Shown: piece after piece, positions 33,491 through 42,782 of the stretch
How positions within the stretch are numbered: the first letter of the stretch is position 1
Layout of the letters: the number at the start of each line of letters is the position of its first letter
Source: Actinomadura sp. K4S16
GTDB taxonomy: Bacteria; Actinomycetota; Actinomycetes; Streptosporangiales; Streptosporangiaceae
DNA: 64,000 nt
Direction of reading: 5' to 3'
Assembly (NCBI RefSeq): GCF_008327685.1
Contig: NZ_BDDE01000026.1
Coordinates: forward strand, 62,001 to 126,000
Program-made: the position numbers and the translations under genes
Notes under the pieces: generated by a model
The model's database searches: none
What the model was told of the DNA's origin: nothing
Seen by the model: the letters and a program-made list of their open reading frames with translations, nothing else

Positions 33491-34114
33491 TCAGAGGCCT
33501 GCCGCCACCGCGGTGCCCAGCCCCAGCAGGACGACGCCGGTGGTCACGCTGAGGCCCCGCAGGACGGTCGGCTGCGACACCAGGGCGCGCCCTCGGCCGA
33601 CGGCCCAGGTGAGCAGCATGTACCAGGAGGCGCTGACGAGCGCCCACAGGGCGCCCAGGGCGACCGTCGACAGGAGCACCGGGCCTTCTGCGGTCACGAA
33701 CTGGGGCAGCACCGAGATGGCGAACACCCCCGCCTTGGGGTTGCCGAGGTTGGTGGCCAGACCGGTGACATATCCGCCCGCGAAGCCGGTCCTGCGCCCG
33801 TCCTCGTCGGGCGGACGGGTGGAGTCGGTGGTGAGCGCCGTTCGCAGCGTCTTCACCCCGAGGATCATCAGCACGACGCCGCCCGCGATCCGGAGCGCCG
33901 CGTACGCGGTGGGGCTGGCCAGCAGGACGGCGGACAACCCGGCCGCGGCGGCCGTGGACCACAGCAGGAAGCCGCTGGCATTGCCCGCGAGCGTGCCTCG
34001 GAGCGTACGGGGGCCGCCTTCCAGAACCTGCCGGATCATCAAGGCCTGACTCGCGCCTGGCAGCATCGCCAGCAGCAAGGTGGTGACGACGAAGACGGGC
34101 ACATGCGTGGGCAT
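33491..34114 (-). CDS. LysE/RhtB-family amino-acid exporter
   Basis: A 207-residue membrane protein from ATG 34114 (a longer frame upstream is unlikely). It has about six hydrophobic helices. The start 'VVTTLLLAMLPGASQALMIRQVL' carries the family's 'PG...' in the first helix, and 'GYVTGLATNLGNPKAGVFAISVLPQFV' is the conserved LysE loop. Family members export basic or small neutral amino acids by proton antiport. It diverges from a LysR regulator across 108 bases, the usual arrangement for control of such exporters. Confidence 0.9.
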   Translation of the reverse strand: MPTHVPVFVVTTLLLAMLPGASQALMIRQVLEGGPRTLRGTLAGNASGFLLWSTAAAAGLSAVLLASPTAYAALRIAGGVVLMILGVKTLRTALTTDSTRPPDEDGRRTGFAGGYVTGLATNLGNPKAGVFAISVLPQFVTAEGPVLLSTVALGALWALVSASWYMLLTWAVGRGRALVSQPTVLRGLSVTTGVVLLGLGTAVAAGL

Positions 34115-34222
34115 GGGAATGAACCCCTTCCGGGGATTGCGGCCAATGGGTGCACCACCAGGCTTCACGCCTCGCAGCCCTAAGAGAAGTTAAAAGTGAT
34201 GGCACAGCGTTAGCATTAGTGA

Positions 34223-35188
34223 ATGCATGTGGATCCGGGGCAGCTGCGGCTTCTCGCGCTGATCGAGCGGCACGGCTCCCTGGCGGCGGCGGCTCACGCA
34301 CTCCGGCTCACGCCCGCGGCGGTCACCCAGCAGGTGGCCAAGGCCGAGCGCGACTGGCAGGTGCCCCTGGTCATCCGCGGTCCTCGCGGGGCGACGCTCA
34401 CCGCGGCCGGCACGCTGCTCGCCTCCCACGGCCGAACCGTGGAGGAGGCATCGGACAGGGCCGAAGCGGAGCTGGCCGCACTGCTCGGCCACCTCTCGCT
34501 CCGCCTGCGGATCGGGACGTTCCAGGCGGCCGCCCTGCACTTGCTGCCGCCAGCCCTGACGGCTCTGCGGCACCGCCATCCGGACGCCGACGTCTCCGTC
34601 ATCGACGTGGTGTCCGGACGAGGAGCGGACGAGATCAGCGCGGGGCGCCTGGACGTCGCCATCGTCGCGTCCTGGGGCACGCCGCTCGCGCCGCCCCCGC
34701 ACCTGCGGGCCCACCCGCTCCTGTCGGACCCGATGGTCGTGGTCCTCCCCGACGACCATCCACTGGCCACCGGGCAGCCCGCGGACACCGAGCTCCACCT
34801 AGAGCAACTGCGCGGCGAGTCGTGGGTGTCCATCCTGGCGGGCCATGCCGCCCGCGAACAGTTCCACGACGCCGCCCGCGAGGCCGGCTTCACTCCCACC
34901 GTGCGGTTCGAGACCGAGTCCTACGACGTCGCCCAAGCGCTCGTCGGCACAGGCATCGCGGTGGCCCTGGTCTCGCGGCTGGCCCTGACGCATGCGCCTG
35001 GCACCACCCATCGTGAACTGGTCCGCCCCAGGCCCTACCGCCAGCTCTACGCCGTGACCAGAACCGACGCCAGCCTCACACCACTCGCGGACATGCTCAT
35101 CGACCTCCTCCATGATGTCGCCCGTGACATCACGGCCACCTGGGAGGCTCCCCTGCAAGAAGAACCACGCTCACCGCGCGGAGCCTGA
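34223..35188 (+). CDS. LysR-family transcriptional regulator
   Basis: A 321-residue protein with ATG at 34223. The N-terminal winged HTH ('RLLALIERHGSLAAAAHALRLTPAAVTQQVAKAERD') is followed by the linker helix and a periplasmic-binding-like effector domain (about 92-300). It is divergent from the LysE gene, which it probably controls. The intergenic AT-rich stretch (GTTAAAAGTGATGG...GTTAGCATTAGTGAAT, 34190-34223) may contain its site, but I could not define a clean T-N11-A box. Confidence 0.92.
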   Translation: MHVDPGQLRLLALIERHGSLAAAAHALRLTPAAVTQQVAKAERDWQVPLVIRGPRGATLTAAGTLLASHGRTVEEASDRAEAELAALLGHLSLRLRIGTFQAAALHLLPPALTALRHRHPDADVSVIDVVSGRGADEISAGRLDVAIVASWGTPLAPPPHLRAHPLLSDPMVVVLPDDHPLATGQPADTELHLEQLRGESWVSILAGHAAREQFHDAAREAGFTPTVRFETESYDVAQALVGTGIAVALVSRLALTHAPGTTHRELVRPRPYRQLYAVTRTDASLTPLADMLIDLLHDVARDITATWEAPLQEEPRSPRGA

Positions 35189-35405
35189 AAGGACCCGGTT
35201 CTCATCGTCCGGCCTGGAGCAGCCGACTCGCCTCGATCGACCGTCGACGTCGCGCTGCCGGGAGCCGTCCCCGCGCGCCCCGGTGGCTTCCGGGGCGCGG
35301 TGCGGAGTTCCCGACCGCCCCGCTCCCGATGGAATGGCGCTAATATTGTTGCCCATATAGTCGCCCGTCGAGATCCGGCGGGCATCCGGAGGGAGAGTCC
35401 CCTTG

Positions 35406-36080
35406 GTGTCCCAAGGCAGCGGTCCGGCCGGTGACGACCAGAGTCCGGCGGACCGTCTGCGCGCGCTGATCCTCGCCGGCGAGATGGCCCCCGGGCAGCG
35501 GCTCGTGGAGGGCGACCTCGCCGAACTGCTCCAGGTGAAGCGTTCGGCCGTGCGCGCGGCGCTGGTGGAGCTCACCGCGGAGAGGCTCGTCGAGCGGATC
35601 AGGAACCGCGGCGCCCGGGTCCGCGTGGTCACCGTCGCCGAGGCGATCGCGATGTACGAGTGCCGCATGGTGCTGGAAGGCCTGTGCGCGCGCAAGGCCG
35701 CGGAGAACATCACCGAGGACGGTGCCGAGCGGTTGCGTGCGATCGGCGCGAGCATGGAGGCGGCCGTCCGGAACGGCGATCCGCTCCAGTACTCGCAGCT
35801 GAACGAGCGGCTGCACACCCAGATCCGGGAGATCGCGGCCCAGCCGGTCGCGAAGGAGATGCTCGAAGGGATGCACGCGCAACTGGTCCGGCATCGTTTC
35901 CGGCTGGCCCTGCGCCCCGGGCGGTCCGGGCAGTCCCTGCCCCAGCACCTGGAGATCATCGCGGCGGTCGCCTCCGGGGACGCCGACGCCGCCGAGACGG
36001 CCATGCGCGACCACGTGCTCGACGTGATCAGGGCCCTCGGCGAGAGCGACGAGCCGGCGCTGGGGCAGTTCGGCGGCTGA
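35406..36080 (+). CDS. GntR-family regulator, FCD (FadR-like) type
   Basis: A 224-residue protein; GTG 35406 follows GGAGGGAGAG at good spacing. The N-terminal winged HTH ('LRALILAGEMAPGQRLVEGDLAELLQVKRSAVRAALVELTAERLVER') and the all-helical FCD domain (about 80-215) with metal-binding His near 'LNERLHTQI' and 'MRDHV' are complete. FCD regulators bind carboxylic acids with a metal and often control sugar-acid or aromatic catabolism. It converges on galD and is the best candidate for the operators at the galB/hyuB divergent promoter. Confidence 0.92.
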   Translation: MSQGSGPAGDDQSPADRLRALILAGEMAPGQRLVEGDLAELLQVKRSAVRAALVELTAERLVERIRNRGARVRVVTVAEAIAMYECRMVLEGLCARKAAENITEDGAERLRAIGASMEAAVRNGDPLQYSQLNERLHTQIREIAAQPVAKEMLEGMHAQLVRHRFRLALRPGRSGQSLPQHLEIIAAVASGDADAAETAMRDHVLDVIRALGESDEPALGQFGG

Positions 36081-36198
36081 GCGAGGCCGCGGAAGGGCTT
36101 GAGCAGAAAGGCGCTCGTCGGCAGCTGACTGTGCGCGCACGATCCCGACCAAGCCCCTCCGCGGGCGGACCTCCGCATACGGGAGACGGCCTGGATCC

Positions 36199-37284
36199 TC
36201 AGCCGCGGGGGAACGTCGTCCCGTCGAACAGCTTGCGCGCTGTCCGTACGACGCCGCTGCGCCGCACCGCAGGCGGATCGGCGCTCGGGTCGACGTCCAC
36301 CTCGATGACCAGGTGCCCCGTGGGGTGTTCGACGTCCACCCGGGTGCCGCCGGCCGGCCAGGACGCGGTGAGGTCGTGGCCGACGGCGCCGGGGAGGCGC
36401 ACCGCGGTCACGGCGGAGATGGCGCCCAGCACGCCGATCGCGGTGTGCGGACTGACGGGGATGAAGGTCCGGGTGGCGAGCATGCCGCCGTCCCTCGGCT
36501 CGGCCACGAGCGTGGTCTTCGGTACGGACGACGCGGTGACGTCCCCGAGCCCCATCAGCGCACCGGCCCGGATCCGCAGCCGGTCGACGCGTTCCAGCAG
36601 CCGCTGGTCGGCGGCCAGTTCGCCGTGGGTCTCGTGGCCGCTCAGGCCGAACGACGCGGCCGCGGCGACGACCACCGGCATGCCGTTGTCGACGCAGGTG
36701 ACGGGAATGCCGTCGACCACGTCCCGCACGTTGCCGGTGGGGAGCAGCCGCCCGGTCGCCGACCCGACGGTGTCGGCGAACTCCAGCACCACCGGCGCCG
36801 CCGTCCCCGGGACGCCGGCGATCGCGGTGCCTCCGGCGTACTGCACGGCGCCCCCGGGAGTGGGGAACCGCGTGCGGGCCACGCTGCCGGAGTTGACCAT
36901 GCGGACGCGCACCACGGTCTCCGGGTCGCCGGCGGGGACGAGCCCCCGCTCCACCGCGAACTGGCCCACCCCCGCCAGGAGGTTGCCGCAGTTCTGGCGG
37001 TCGCTGACCACGGCCTCGTCCACGCCGACCTGGAGGAAGAGGTAGTCGACGTCGACGCCGGGGCGGGCGGAGCGCGAGACGACCGCGACCTTGCTGGTCA
37101 GGGAGGTCGCCCCGCCCAGCCCGTCGATCTGCCGGGCATCGGGCGTCCCCATGACGCGCAGCAGCAGGTCGTCCCGTTCCGCGGGGTCGCCGGGAAGGTC
37201 GCCGGCGAGGAAGTACGCGCCCTTGGACGTGCCCCCGCGCAGGAGCATGCAGCGCACACCGCCGTCCGCCGTTCCCGCCGTCAC
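36199..37284 (-). CDS. galD: PrpF/GalD-like 4-oxalomesaconate tautomerase
   Basis: A 361-residue PrpF-family isomerase with the diaminopimelate-epimerase fold. The N-terminal 'MLLRGGTSKGAYF' signature and the active-site Cys in 'RQNCGNLLAGVG' (near residue 98) are present. The second conserved region 'SVPKTTLVAEP' is also intact. In gallate degradation GalD converts the keto form of 4-oxalomesaconate to the enol form; other family members isomerise aconitates. Its ATG overlaps the stop of the upstream RraA/GalC-like gene, and GalB follows that pattern. This three-gene context is what favours GalD over PrpF. Confidence 0.8.
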   Translation of the reverse strand: MTAGTADGGVRCMLLRGGTSKGAYFLAGDLPGDPAERDDLLLRVMGTPDARQIDGLGGATSLTSKVAVVSRSARPGVDVDYLFLQVGVDEAVVSDRQNCGNLLAGVGQFAVERGLVPAGDPETVVRVRMVNSGSVARTRFPTPGGAVQYAGGTAIAGVPGTAAPVVLEFADTVGSATGRLLPTGNVRDVVDGIPVTCVDNGMPVVVAAAASFGLSGHETHGELAADQRLLERVDRLRIRAGALMGLGDVTASSVPKTTLVAEPRDGGMLATRTFIPVSPHTAIGVLGAISAVTAVRLPGAVGHDLTASWPAGGTRVDVEHPTGHLVIEVDVDPSADPPAVRRSGVVRTARKLFDGTTFPRG

Positions 37285-38015
37285 GGGGTCGCCCCCGTCC
37301 CGCCTTCCTCGGCCGCGCGCTCAGCCTCGTACTCCTGAGCGGTGAGGTAGCGCACGCCGAGCCGGTCGAGCGTGGCCCGCAACCCGTACCGGTCCAGGCC
37401 GAGCTCGCCCTTCCGGAAGGCGGCGCGTGTGGCCTCCTCCTTCTCCGCGCGGGCCCGGGACCTCGTCAGGGCCTGGTCGACCAACGCCCGTGGGACGCAC
37501 ACCACTCCGTCGTCGTCCGCCAGGACGGCGTCGCCCGCGCAGATCCGCTGCCCGCCGACGACGACGGGTGTGTTGACGGATCCGGCGGTGGCCTTGACGG
37601 TCCCCTGGGCGCTGACCGCGGCGGACCACACGGGGAAGCCGAGACGGTGCAGGTCGTCGACGTCGCGGACACCGGTCGTGGTGACCAGCCCGCGTACCCC
37701 CCGCTCCATCAGCGCGGTGGCGAACAGCTCGCCGAACAGACCGTCCGTGCAAGGCGAGGTCGTCGCGACGACCAGGACGTCGCCGGGGCGGCACTGCTCG
37801 ACCGCCGCGTGGATCATGAGGTTGTCGCCGGGCCAGCACAGCGCGGTCACGGCCGTCCCGCCGATGCGCGAGCCGAGGTGCACCGGCCGGATGCCCGTCC
37901 CGGCGTAGCCGCGGCGGCCCAGCGCCTCGTGGACGGTGGCCACGCCGTACGCGGCGAGCGCGTCGACCCGGTCCAGCGGGGCGCGCGGCGGGTCGGTGAC
38001 GATCACCTTGTCCAT
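37281..38015 (-). CDS. galC: RraA-fold 4-carboxy-4-hydroxy-2-oxoadipate aldolase
   Basis: A 244-residue protein, ATG 38015 with GGGAGGGG upstream. It has the RraA fold: 'GGTAVTALCWPGDNLMIHAAV', 'TDGLFGELFATALMERGVRGLVTTTGVRD' (metal/substrate loop with Arg-Asp) and 'VCAGDAVLADDDGV' (here 'ICAGDAVLADDDGVVCVP'). HMG/CHA aldolases (LigK, GalC) share these features and split 4-carboxy-4-hydroxy-2-oxoadipate into pyruvate and oxaloacetate with Mg2+. Placement between GalB- and GalD-like genes supports this over RNase-regulator RraA. Confidence 0.82.
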   Translation of the reverse strand: MDKVIVTDPPRAPLDRVDALAAYGVATVHEALGRRGYAGTGIRPVHLGSRIGGTAVTALCWPGDNLMIHAAVEQCRPGDVLVVATTSPCTDGLFGELFATALMERGVRGLVTTTGVRDVDDLHRLGFPVWSAAVSAQGTVKATAGSVNTPVVVGGQRICAGDAVLADDDGVVCVPRALVDQALTRSRARAEKEEATRAAFRKGELGLDRYGLRATLDRLGVRYLTAQEYEAERAAEEGGTGATP

Positions 38016-38043
38016 CAGGACCCCTCCCGGATCCGGCCGCCGC

Positions 38044-38790
38044 TCATGCCAGCGCTCCCGTGACCTGCGGGTAGAGCCGCGTGTAGGCCTCGCCCATCGT
38101 GGCGTGCGGCAGGCCGAGGTTCGGCCCCGCGTTCCGCTTCAGCTGCACGCCGCGCCGCCGGGCCAGATCGGTGTAGTAGTCCCACATGTGCTGCTGGGCG
38201 GGCAGGCACTCCATCGCGGTGCGCTTGCGCTCGAACGTGGACGTGATGTCGAGCAGGACGTCGGGTTGGAAATCGCACATCTCCGGCTGGTGCGGTTCGA
38301 AGCAGAACACCGGTGGCGCACCGAGCGGCTCCCCCGGTGCGTCGTAACCGATCGCCTGAGCCAGCACGCGCGCCTGCAGGGCCATGCGCGCGGCGGCCGG
38401 GTGGTCGCCGTTGTAAGGGTCGGCGAGCGTGTGGGTCAGGACGACGCTCGGGGCAACGTCGCGGTAGACGCGGACGAGGCGGTCGACGAGTTCGGGGGTC
38501 TCCCGCAAGGGGTAGTCGCCGGCGTCGAGGAAGACGACCTCCGCCCCGAGGGCCCGTGCCGCGTTCTCGGCCTCGGCCCGGCGGATCTCCTTGATCTCCG
38601 CCAGTCCCTTGCCCTCGCGCCAGGCGCGGGCGGACTCACCGCGCTCGCCGTAGCTCAGGCAGACCACGGTGGCCCTCTCGCCCCGCTCGGCGGCCAGCGC
38701 GATCGCGCCGCCCGCGCGCCAGACGAAGTCGCCGGCGTGGGCGCTGACGACCAGGAGCGATGCCGAACTCTCCGGTGGACGTGTGGACAT
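38044..38790 (-). CDS. galB: PIG-L-type 4-oxalomesaconate hydratase
   Basis: A 248-residue PIG-L/LmbE-fold protein. The metal site reads 'SAHAGDFVWRAGG' (His18, Asp21), which matches GalB-type hydratases ('SAHSADFVWR') better than the 'AHPDDE' of deacetylases. The second His lies in 'NGDHPAAARM' near 123-132. GalB of Pseudomonas is a zinc-dependent hydratase converting 4-oxalomesaconate to 4-carboxy-4-hydroxy-2-oxoadipate. It is the first gene of galB-galC-galD on the minus strand and divergent from hyuB across a 231-base promoter region. No ring-cleaving dioxygenase (GalA/LigAB) is visible in the window. Confidence 0.82.
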   Translation of the reverse strand: MSTRPPESSASLLVVSAHAGDFVWRAGGAIALAAERGERATVVCLSYGERGESARAWREGKGLAEIKEIRRAEAENAARALGAEVVFLDAGDYPLRETPELVDRLVRVYRDVAPSVVLTHTLADPYNGDHPAAARMALQARVLAQAIGYDAPGEPLGAPPVFCFEPHQPEMCDFQPDVLLDITSTFERKRTAMECLPAQQHMWDYYTDLARRRGVQLKRNAGPNLGLPHATMGEAYTRLYPQVTGALA

Positions 38791-38908
38791 GCTCTACCTC
38801 ATCTCTGAGTGGCCGCTTCCCCTCGCCGATCCGGCAGGACGCTACGGAGGGTGCGGCGGAGGCGCCGCGAGAAGGCGGGCCGCCCTCAGCATGTGAGGTG
38901 CCCACCAG

Positions 38909-38956
38909 ATTGTCAACAATCTGGGTTCACAAAATTGTTCGTGAGAATAGTTGACA
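38909..38956. promoter_or_regulatory. Divergent galB/hyuB promoter with mirrored -35 boxes and operators
   Basis: TGTCAAC (38911-38917) and GTTGACA (38950-38956) form a perfect inverted repeat. Read outwards, each supplies a consensus TTGACA -35: rightwards with a weak -10 AACCAT (38975-38980) for hyuB, leftwards with CATGCT 17 bases on for galB. ATTGTCAACAAT (38909-38920) is itself a dyad, and ACAAAATTGT (38929-38938) is a third AT-rich dyad. FCD-type GntR regulators bind short dyads of this ATTGT/ACAAT kind, so binding would block both promoters. Confidence 0.6.
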
Positions 38957-39021
38957 GCGCGATGCGGGCGCGCCAACCATAGGGCACCCACCTTTACCCA
39001 GGTCAACGGAGGGAGTGGGCC

Positions 39022-40713
39022 ATGACCGCAGTCGACATCGGCACCGCCGATGAGGATCTGACGCCCTCTGCGCGTATCGACCCGATCACCCTTGAGATCC
39101 TCTGGAGCCGGTTGATCGCCATCGCCGACGAGGCGGCGACGACCCTGAAGCGCACGGCCTTCTCACCCATCGTCACCGAATCCAACGACTTCGCCTGCGT
39201 CGTCTTCGACGCCCGCGGCAACGCGATCGCCGAGAACACCATCGGCATCCCCAGCTTCAACATGACGATGGGCGTCACCCTCGCGGAGATGCTCGCCTGG
39301 CGTCCCGCCGACCAGTGGCGGCCCGGCGACGTCGCCTGCACGAACAACCCCTGGATCACCTCCGGCCACCTCCCCGACGTGACGGTCATCGCCCCGGTCT
39401 TCCGGGAGGGCCGCCTCCTCGGCTGGACCGGCAGCATCGCCCACATGGCCGACATCAGCGGCGCCCTCTGGTCCGCCGACACCCGCTCGGTCTACGAGGA
39501 GGGCATGTTCATCCCGCCGATGCTGCTCATCGAGCAGGGCGAACTCAACGAGACCCTGCTGAGGATCCTGCGGGCGAACCTGCGCATGCCCGTCGAGGTC
39601 GTGGGGGACCTCATGGCCCAGGTCACGGCCGGCCGCACCGCCGCCCAGCGCCTGGTCGAGTTCGCCGACGAGACCGGCATCGACTCCCTCGACGAGATCT
39701 CCGGCGAGATCTGCCGGCTCTCCGAGCGGTCGATGCGCCGGGCCGTCTCCGCGATCCCCGACGGGACCTACCGCGCCGGCCACGACCTCGACGGGACGAT
39801 GGACGGGGAGCCCGTCCATCTGGAGGTCACCGTCACCGTCCAAGGCGACGGCATGACGGTCGACTACACCGGCACCTCACCCGAGGTGACGCGAGCGCTC
39901 AACGTGGTCAAGCCCTACACCGACGCGTACACCTGCTATCCCCTCAAATGCGTGCTGGACCCGCACACCCCGCGCGCCGAAGGCTCCTACCGCTGCATCA
40001 CCGTCTCGGCCCCCGAGGGCTCGATCCTCAACCCGCGCTACCCCGCACCGGTCAACGCCCGCCAACTCGTCGGCCACTGCCTGGCCATCACCCTCTACAA
40101 GGCCCTGGCACCCGTCATCCCCGACCGGGTCATCGCCGAATCGGGCAGCGCGCCGTCGCTGCGCGCCGTGATCTCAGGCCCCTGCGACGAGCACGGCCGG
40201 CAGTTCACCGCCATCCCGTTCATCAACGGCGGCATGGGGGCCCGCCCGGTCGCCGACGGCCTGTCGACGACGTGCTTCCCCTCGAACATCGAGGCCGGCT
40301 CCATGGAGGCCCTCGAAGCCACCGCCCCGCTGCGGATCCGGCGCAAGGAGCTCCTCCCCGACTCGGGCGGAGCGGGGAAGTACCGCGGCGGGCTCGGGCA
40401 GAACGTCGAGATCGAGCTGCTCGCCCCCGGCGAGTGCACGCTGTCCCTCTTCGTGGAACACGTCCGCAACCGCCCCGAAGGCATCCTCGGCGGCCACGCG
40501 GGCGCGGCCTCCCGGGTGACGGTCAACGGCCGCGCCGACGGCTTCCCCCTCAAGGGACGGAGCCGCATCCGCCCCGGAGACCGCATCAATATCAACTATC
40601 CGGGCGGCGGCGGCTACGGCGACCCCGCCGAGCGCGACCGCGACGCGGTCCGGGCCGACGTCCACGCCGGGCTCGTCTCGGAGGCCGCGGCCCGAGAGGT
40701 GTACGGACTATGA
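39022..40713 (+). CDS. hyuB: Hydantoinase B/oxoprolinase-family subunit
   Basis: A 563-residue protein with ATG at 39022 behind GGAGGGAG. It follows the HyuB pattern throughout: 'DPITLEILWSRLIAIADEAATTLKRTAFSPIVTES.D', 'NNPWITSGHLPDVTVIAPVF', 'GRTAAQRLVEF' and a C-terminal 'LSLFVEHVRNRPEGILGGHAGA' and 'INYPGGGGYGDP'. HyuB works with HyuA (next gene, ATGA overlap) in ATP-dependent opening of cyclic amides such as N-methylhydantoin or 5-oxoproline, or in related carboxylation. It is the first gene of the plus-strand catabolic operon. Confidence 0.93.
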   Translation: MTAVDIGTADEDLTPSARIDPITLEILWSRLIAIADEAATTLKRTAFSPIVTESNDFACVVFDARGNAIAENTIGIPSFNMTMGVTLAEMLAWRPADQWRPGDVACTNNPWITSGHLPDVTVIAPVFREGRLLGWTGSIAHMADISGALWSADTRSVYEEGMFIPPMLLIEQGELNETLLRILRANLRMPVEVVGDLMAQVTAGRTAAQRLVEFADETGIDSLDEISGEICRLSERSMRRAVSAIPDGTYRAGHDLDGTMDGEPVHLEVTVTVQGDGMTVDYTGTSPEVTRALNVVKPYTDAYTCYPLKCVLDPHTPRAEGSYRCITVSAPEGSILNPRYPAPVNARQLVGHCLAITLYKALAPVIPDRVIAESGSAPSLRAVISGPCDEHGRQFTAIPFINGGMGARPVADGLSTTCFPSNIEAGSMEALEATAPLRIRRKELLPDSGGAGKYRGGLGQNVEIELLAPGECTLSLFVEHVRNRPEGILGGHAGAASRVTVNGRADGFPLKGRSRIRPGDRININYPGGGGYGDPAERDRDAVRADVHAGLVSEAAAREVYGL

Positions 40714-42782
40714 ACGACAGCCAGGCGCCCAGGATCGCCGGTGTCGACGTCGGCGGGACCTTCACCGACGTCGCCGTCCACGACCCCGTCCGCGGCGTGG
40801 TGGAGGTGCACAAGCTCCCCACGACGCCGGACGACCCCACCCAGGCCATCATCGACGGCCTGGACGCCCTCGGAGGGTCCCCGCTCGTCGTCCACGGCAC
40901 CACCCTCGTCACCAACGCGCTGATCGAGCGCCGCGGCGCACCGACCGGGCTGATCACCACCGCCGGGTGGCGCGACGTCCTCGAGATCGCCAACGAACTG
41001 CGCTACGACACCTTCGACCTCTTCCTCCGCCGCGCCGAGGCCCTGGTGCCCCGGCACCTGAGGCTGACGGTGGCCGAGCGGATCGGGGCCGACGGCTCCG
41101 AGGTCGAACCGCTCGACGAGGACGCGGTGCGCGAAGCCGGCCGCCGGCTCGTCGGCCAGGGCGTGCGGGCGGTCGCCGTCGGGTTCATCAACTCCTACCG
41201 CAACGGCGTGCACGAGAGGCGCGCGGTCGAGATCCTGCGGGAGGCGTTCCCCGGCCTCACGGTCTGCGCATCCTCCGAGGTCGCGCCCGAGATCCGGGAG
41301 TACGAGCGGTTCTCGACCGCGGCCGCCAACGCCTTCGTGCAGCCCCTGGCCACCGGCTACCTGCGGCGGCTCGCCGACCGGCTCGGCACCCCGCCGATGA
41401 TCATGCTGTCCGACGGCGGCATCACCACGGCCCGCGCCGCCTCCGAGCGTCCGATCGCCCTGGTCGAGTCCGGCCCGGCCGCAGGCGCCATGGCCGCGGC
41501 CCACATGGCGACGACCTGCGGATTCAAGGACGTCGTGGCGTTCGACATGGGCGGCACGACCGCGAAGGTCTCCCTGGTCCACGACGGCGTCCCGGCGCGC
41601 ACCCACCTGATGGAGGTGGCCCGCGCCCACCGCTTCAAGCGGGGCAGCGGGTTCCCCGTCCGGGTGCCGACCGTCGACCTCATCGAGATCGGCGCGGGCG
41701 GCGGCAGCATCGCCTGGGTCGACGACCTCGGCCTGCTCAAGGTCGGCCCCCGCAGCTCCGGCGCCGTGCCCGGCCCCGCCTGCTACGGAAAGGGCGGCAC
41801 CGATCCCACCGTCACCGACGCGGACCTGGAGCTGGGCTACCTGGCACCCGACAGTTTCCTCGGCGGCGCCATGACCCTGGACACCGCCGCCGCGGGCCAG
41901 GCCCTCGACGCCCTGGCCACCCGCCTGCACACCGACAGGCGCACCGCGGCCGCCGGCATCGCCGACGTCGTCAACAACGCCATGGCGACCGCGGCCCGCC
42001 TCTACATCTCCGAGCAGGGCCGCGACCCGCGCCGCTACCGGATGGTCGCCTTCGGCGGCGCCGGACCGGTCCACGCCTACGACGTCGCCCGCCTCCTCCA
42101 CATCGGCGAGGTCGTCTTCCCGCGCGGGGCCGGCGTCGCGTCCGCGATCGGCATGCTGGTGGCGCCCCGTGCCGTCGAATGCACGACGTCGCTGGTCGTC
42201 CCCCTCGACGAGCCGGACTGGGACGCCGTGGACGCCGTCCTGAAGGACCTGGAGGGCCAGGCACGCGCACAGCTCGAAGAGGCGGACGTCAAGCCCGGGG
42301 ACGTGCGGCTCGAGGCCGCGGCCGACATGCGGTACGTGGGCCAGGGATACGAGCTGACGGTGCCGCTGCCGCTCGACGTCCTCCGCGACCACGACACGGC
42401 GGGCCTCGTCGAAGCCTTCGAGACCGAGTACCGCACACGGTTCGACCGGGTCCTGCACGGCATGCCCGCGCAGGTCATCTCCTGGCGGCTGCGCGCGCTC
42501 TCGTCCCCTGTCGTGAAGACCGTGGAACTCGCCGCCGGCGACGCCGCGCACTCCGCGGCCCCCGCCGGCGCCCGCCCCGCGTACTTCACGGAAGTCGGCG
42601 GCTACACGGACACACCGGTGTACCGCCGCGCCGGTCTCGCCCCGGGCACGGCCATCAGCGGGCCCGCGCTCATCGAGGAGACCGAGTCGACGGTCGTCGT
42701 CGGCCCCGCCGGATCCGTCCGGGTCGACGACATGGGCAATCTCGTCATGACCATCACCAGCGGACACGGAGAGAGCCGATGA
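40710..42782 (+). CDS. hyuA: Hydantoinase A/oxoprolinase-family subunit
   Basis: A 690-residue protein, ATG overlapping the HyuB stop. The N-terminal domain 'AGVDVGGTFTDVAV' and 'VHGTTLVTNALIERRG' plus the central 'AFDMGGTTAKVSLV' are the two ATP-binding motifs of the ASKHA fold. 'GGGSIAWVD' and 'VPGPACYGKGGTDPTVTDADL' are HyuA hallmarks. With HyuB it should hydrolyse or carboxylate a cyclic imide or amide using ATP in the cytoplasm. Its stop overlaps the DUF1989 start. Confidence 0.93.
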   Translation: MNDSQAPRIAGVDVGGTFTDVAVHDPVRGVVEVHKLPTTPDDPTQAIIDGLDALGGSPLVVHGTTLVTNALIERRGAPTGLITTAGWRDVLEIANELRYDTFDLFLRRAEALVPRHLRLTVAERIGADGSEVEPLDEDAVREAGRRLVGQGVRAVAVGFINSYRNGVHERRAVEILREAFPGLTVCASSEVAPEIREYERFSTAAANAFVQPLATGYLRRLADRLGTPPMIMLSDGGITTARAASERPIALVESGPAAGAMAAAHMATTCGFKDVVAFDMGGTTAKVSLVHDGVPARTHLMEVARAHRFKRGSGFPVRVPTVDLIEIGAGGGSIAWVDDLGLLKVGPRSSGAVPGPACYGKGGTDPTVTDADLELGYLAPDSFLGGAMTLDTAAAGQALDALATRLHTDRRTAAAGIADVVNNAMATAARLYISEQGRDPRRYRMVAFGGAGPVHAYDVARLLHIGEVVFPRGAGVASAIGMLVAPRAVECTTSLVVPLDEPDWDAVDAVLKDLEGQARAQLEEADVKPGDVRLEAAADMRYVGQGYELTVPLPLDVLRDHDTAGLVEAFETEYRTRFDRVLHGMPAQVISWRLRALSSPVVKTVELAAGDAAHSAAPAGARPAYFTEVGGYTDTPVYRRAGLAPGTAISGPALIEETESTVVVGPAGSVRVDDMGNLVMTITSGHGESR

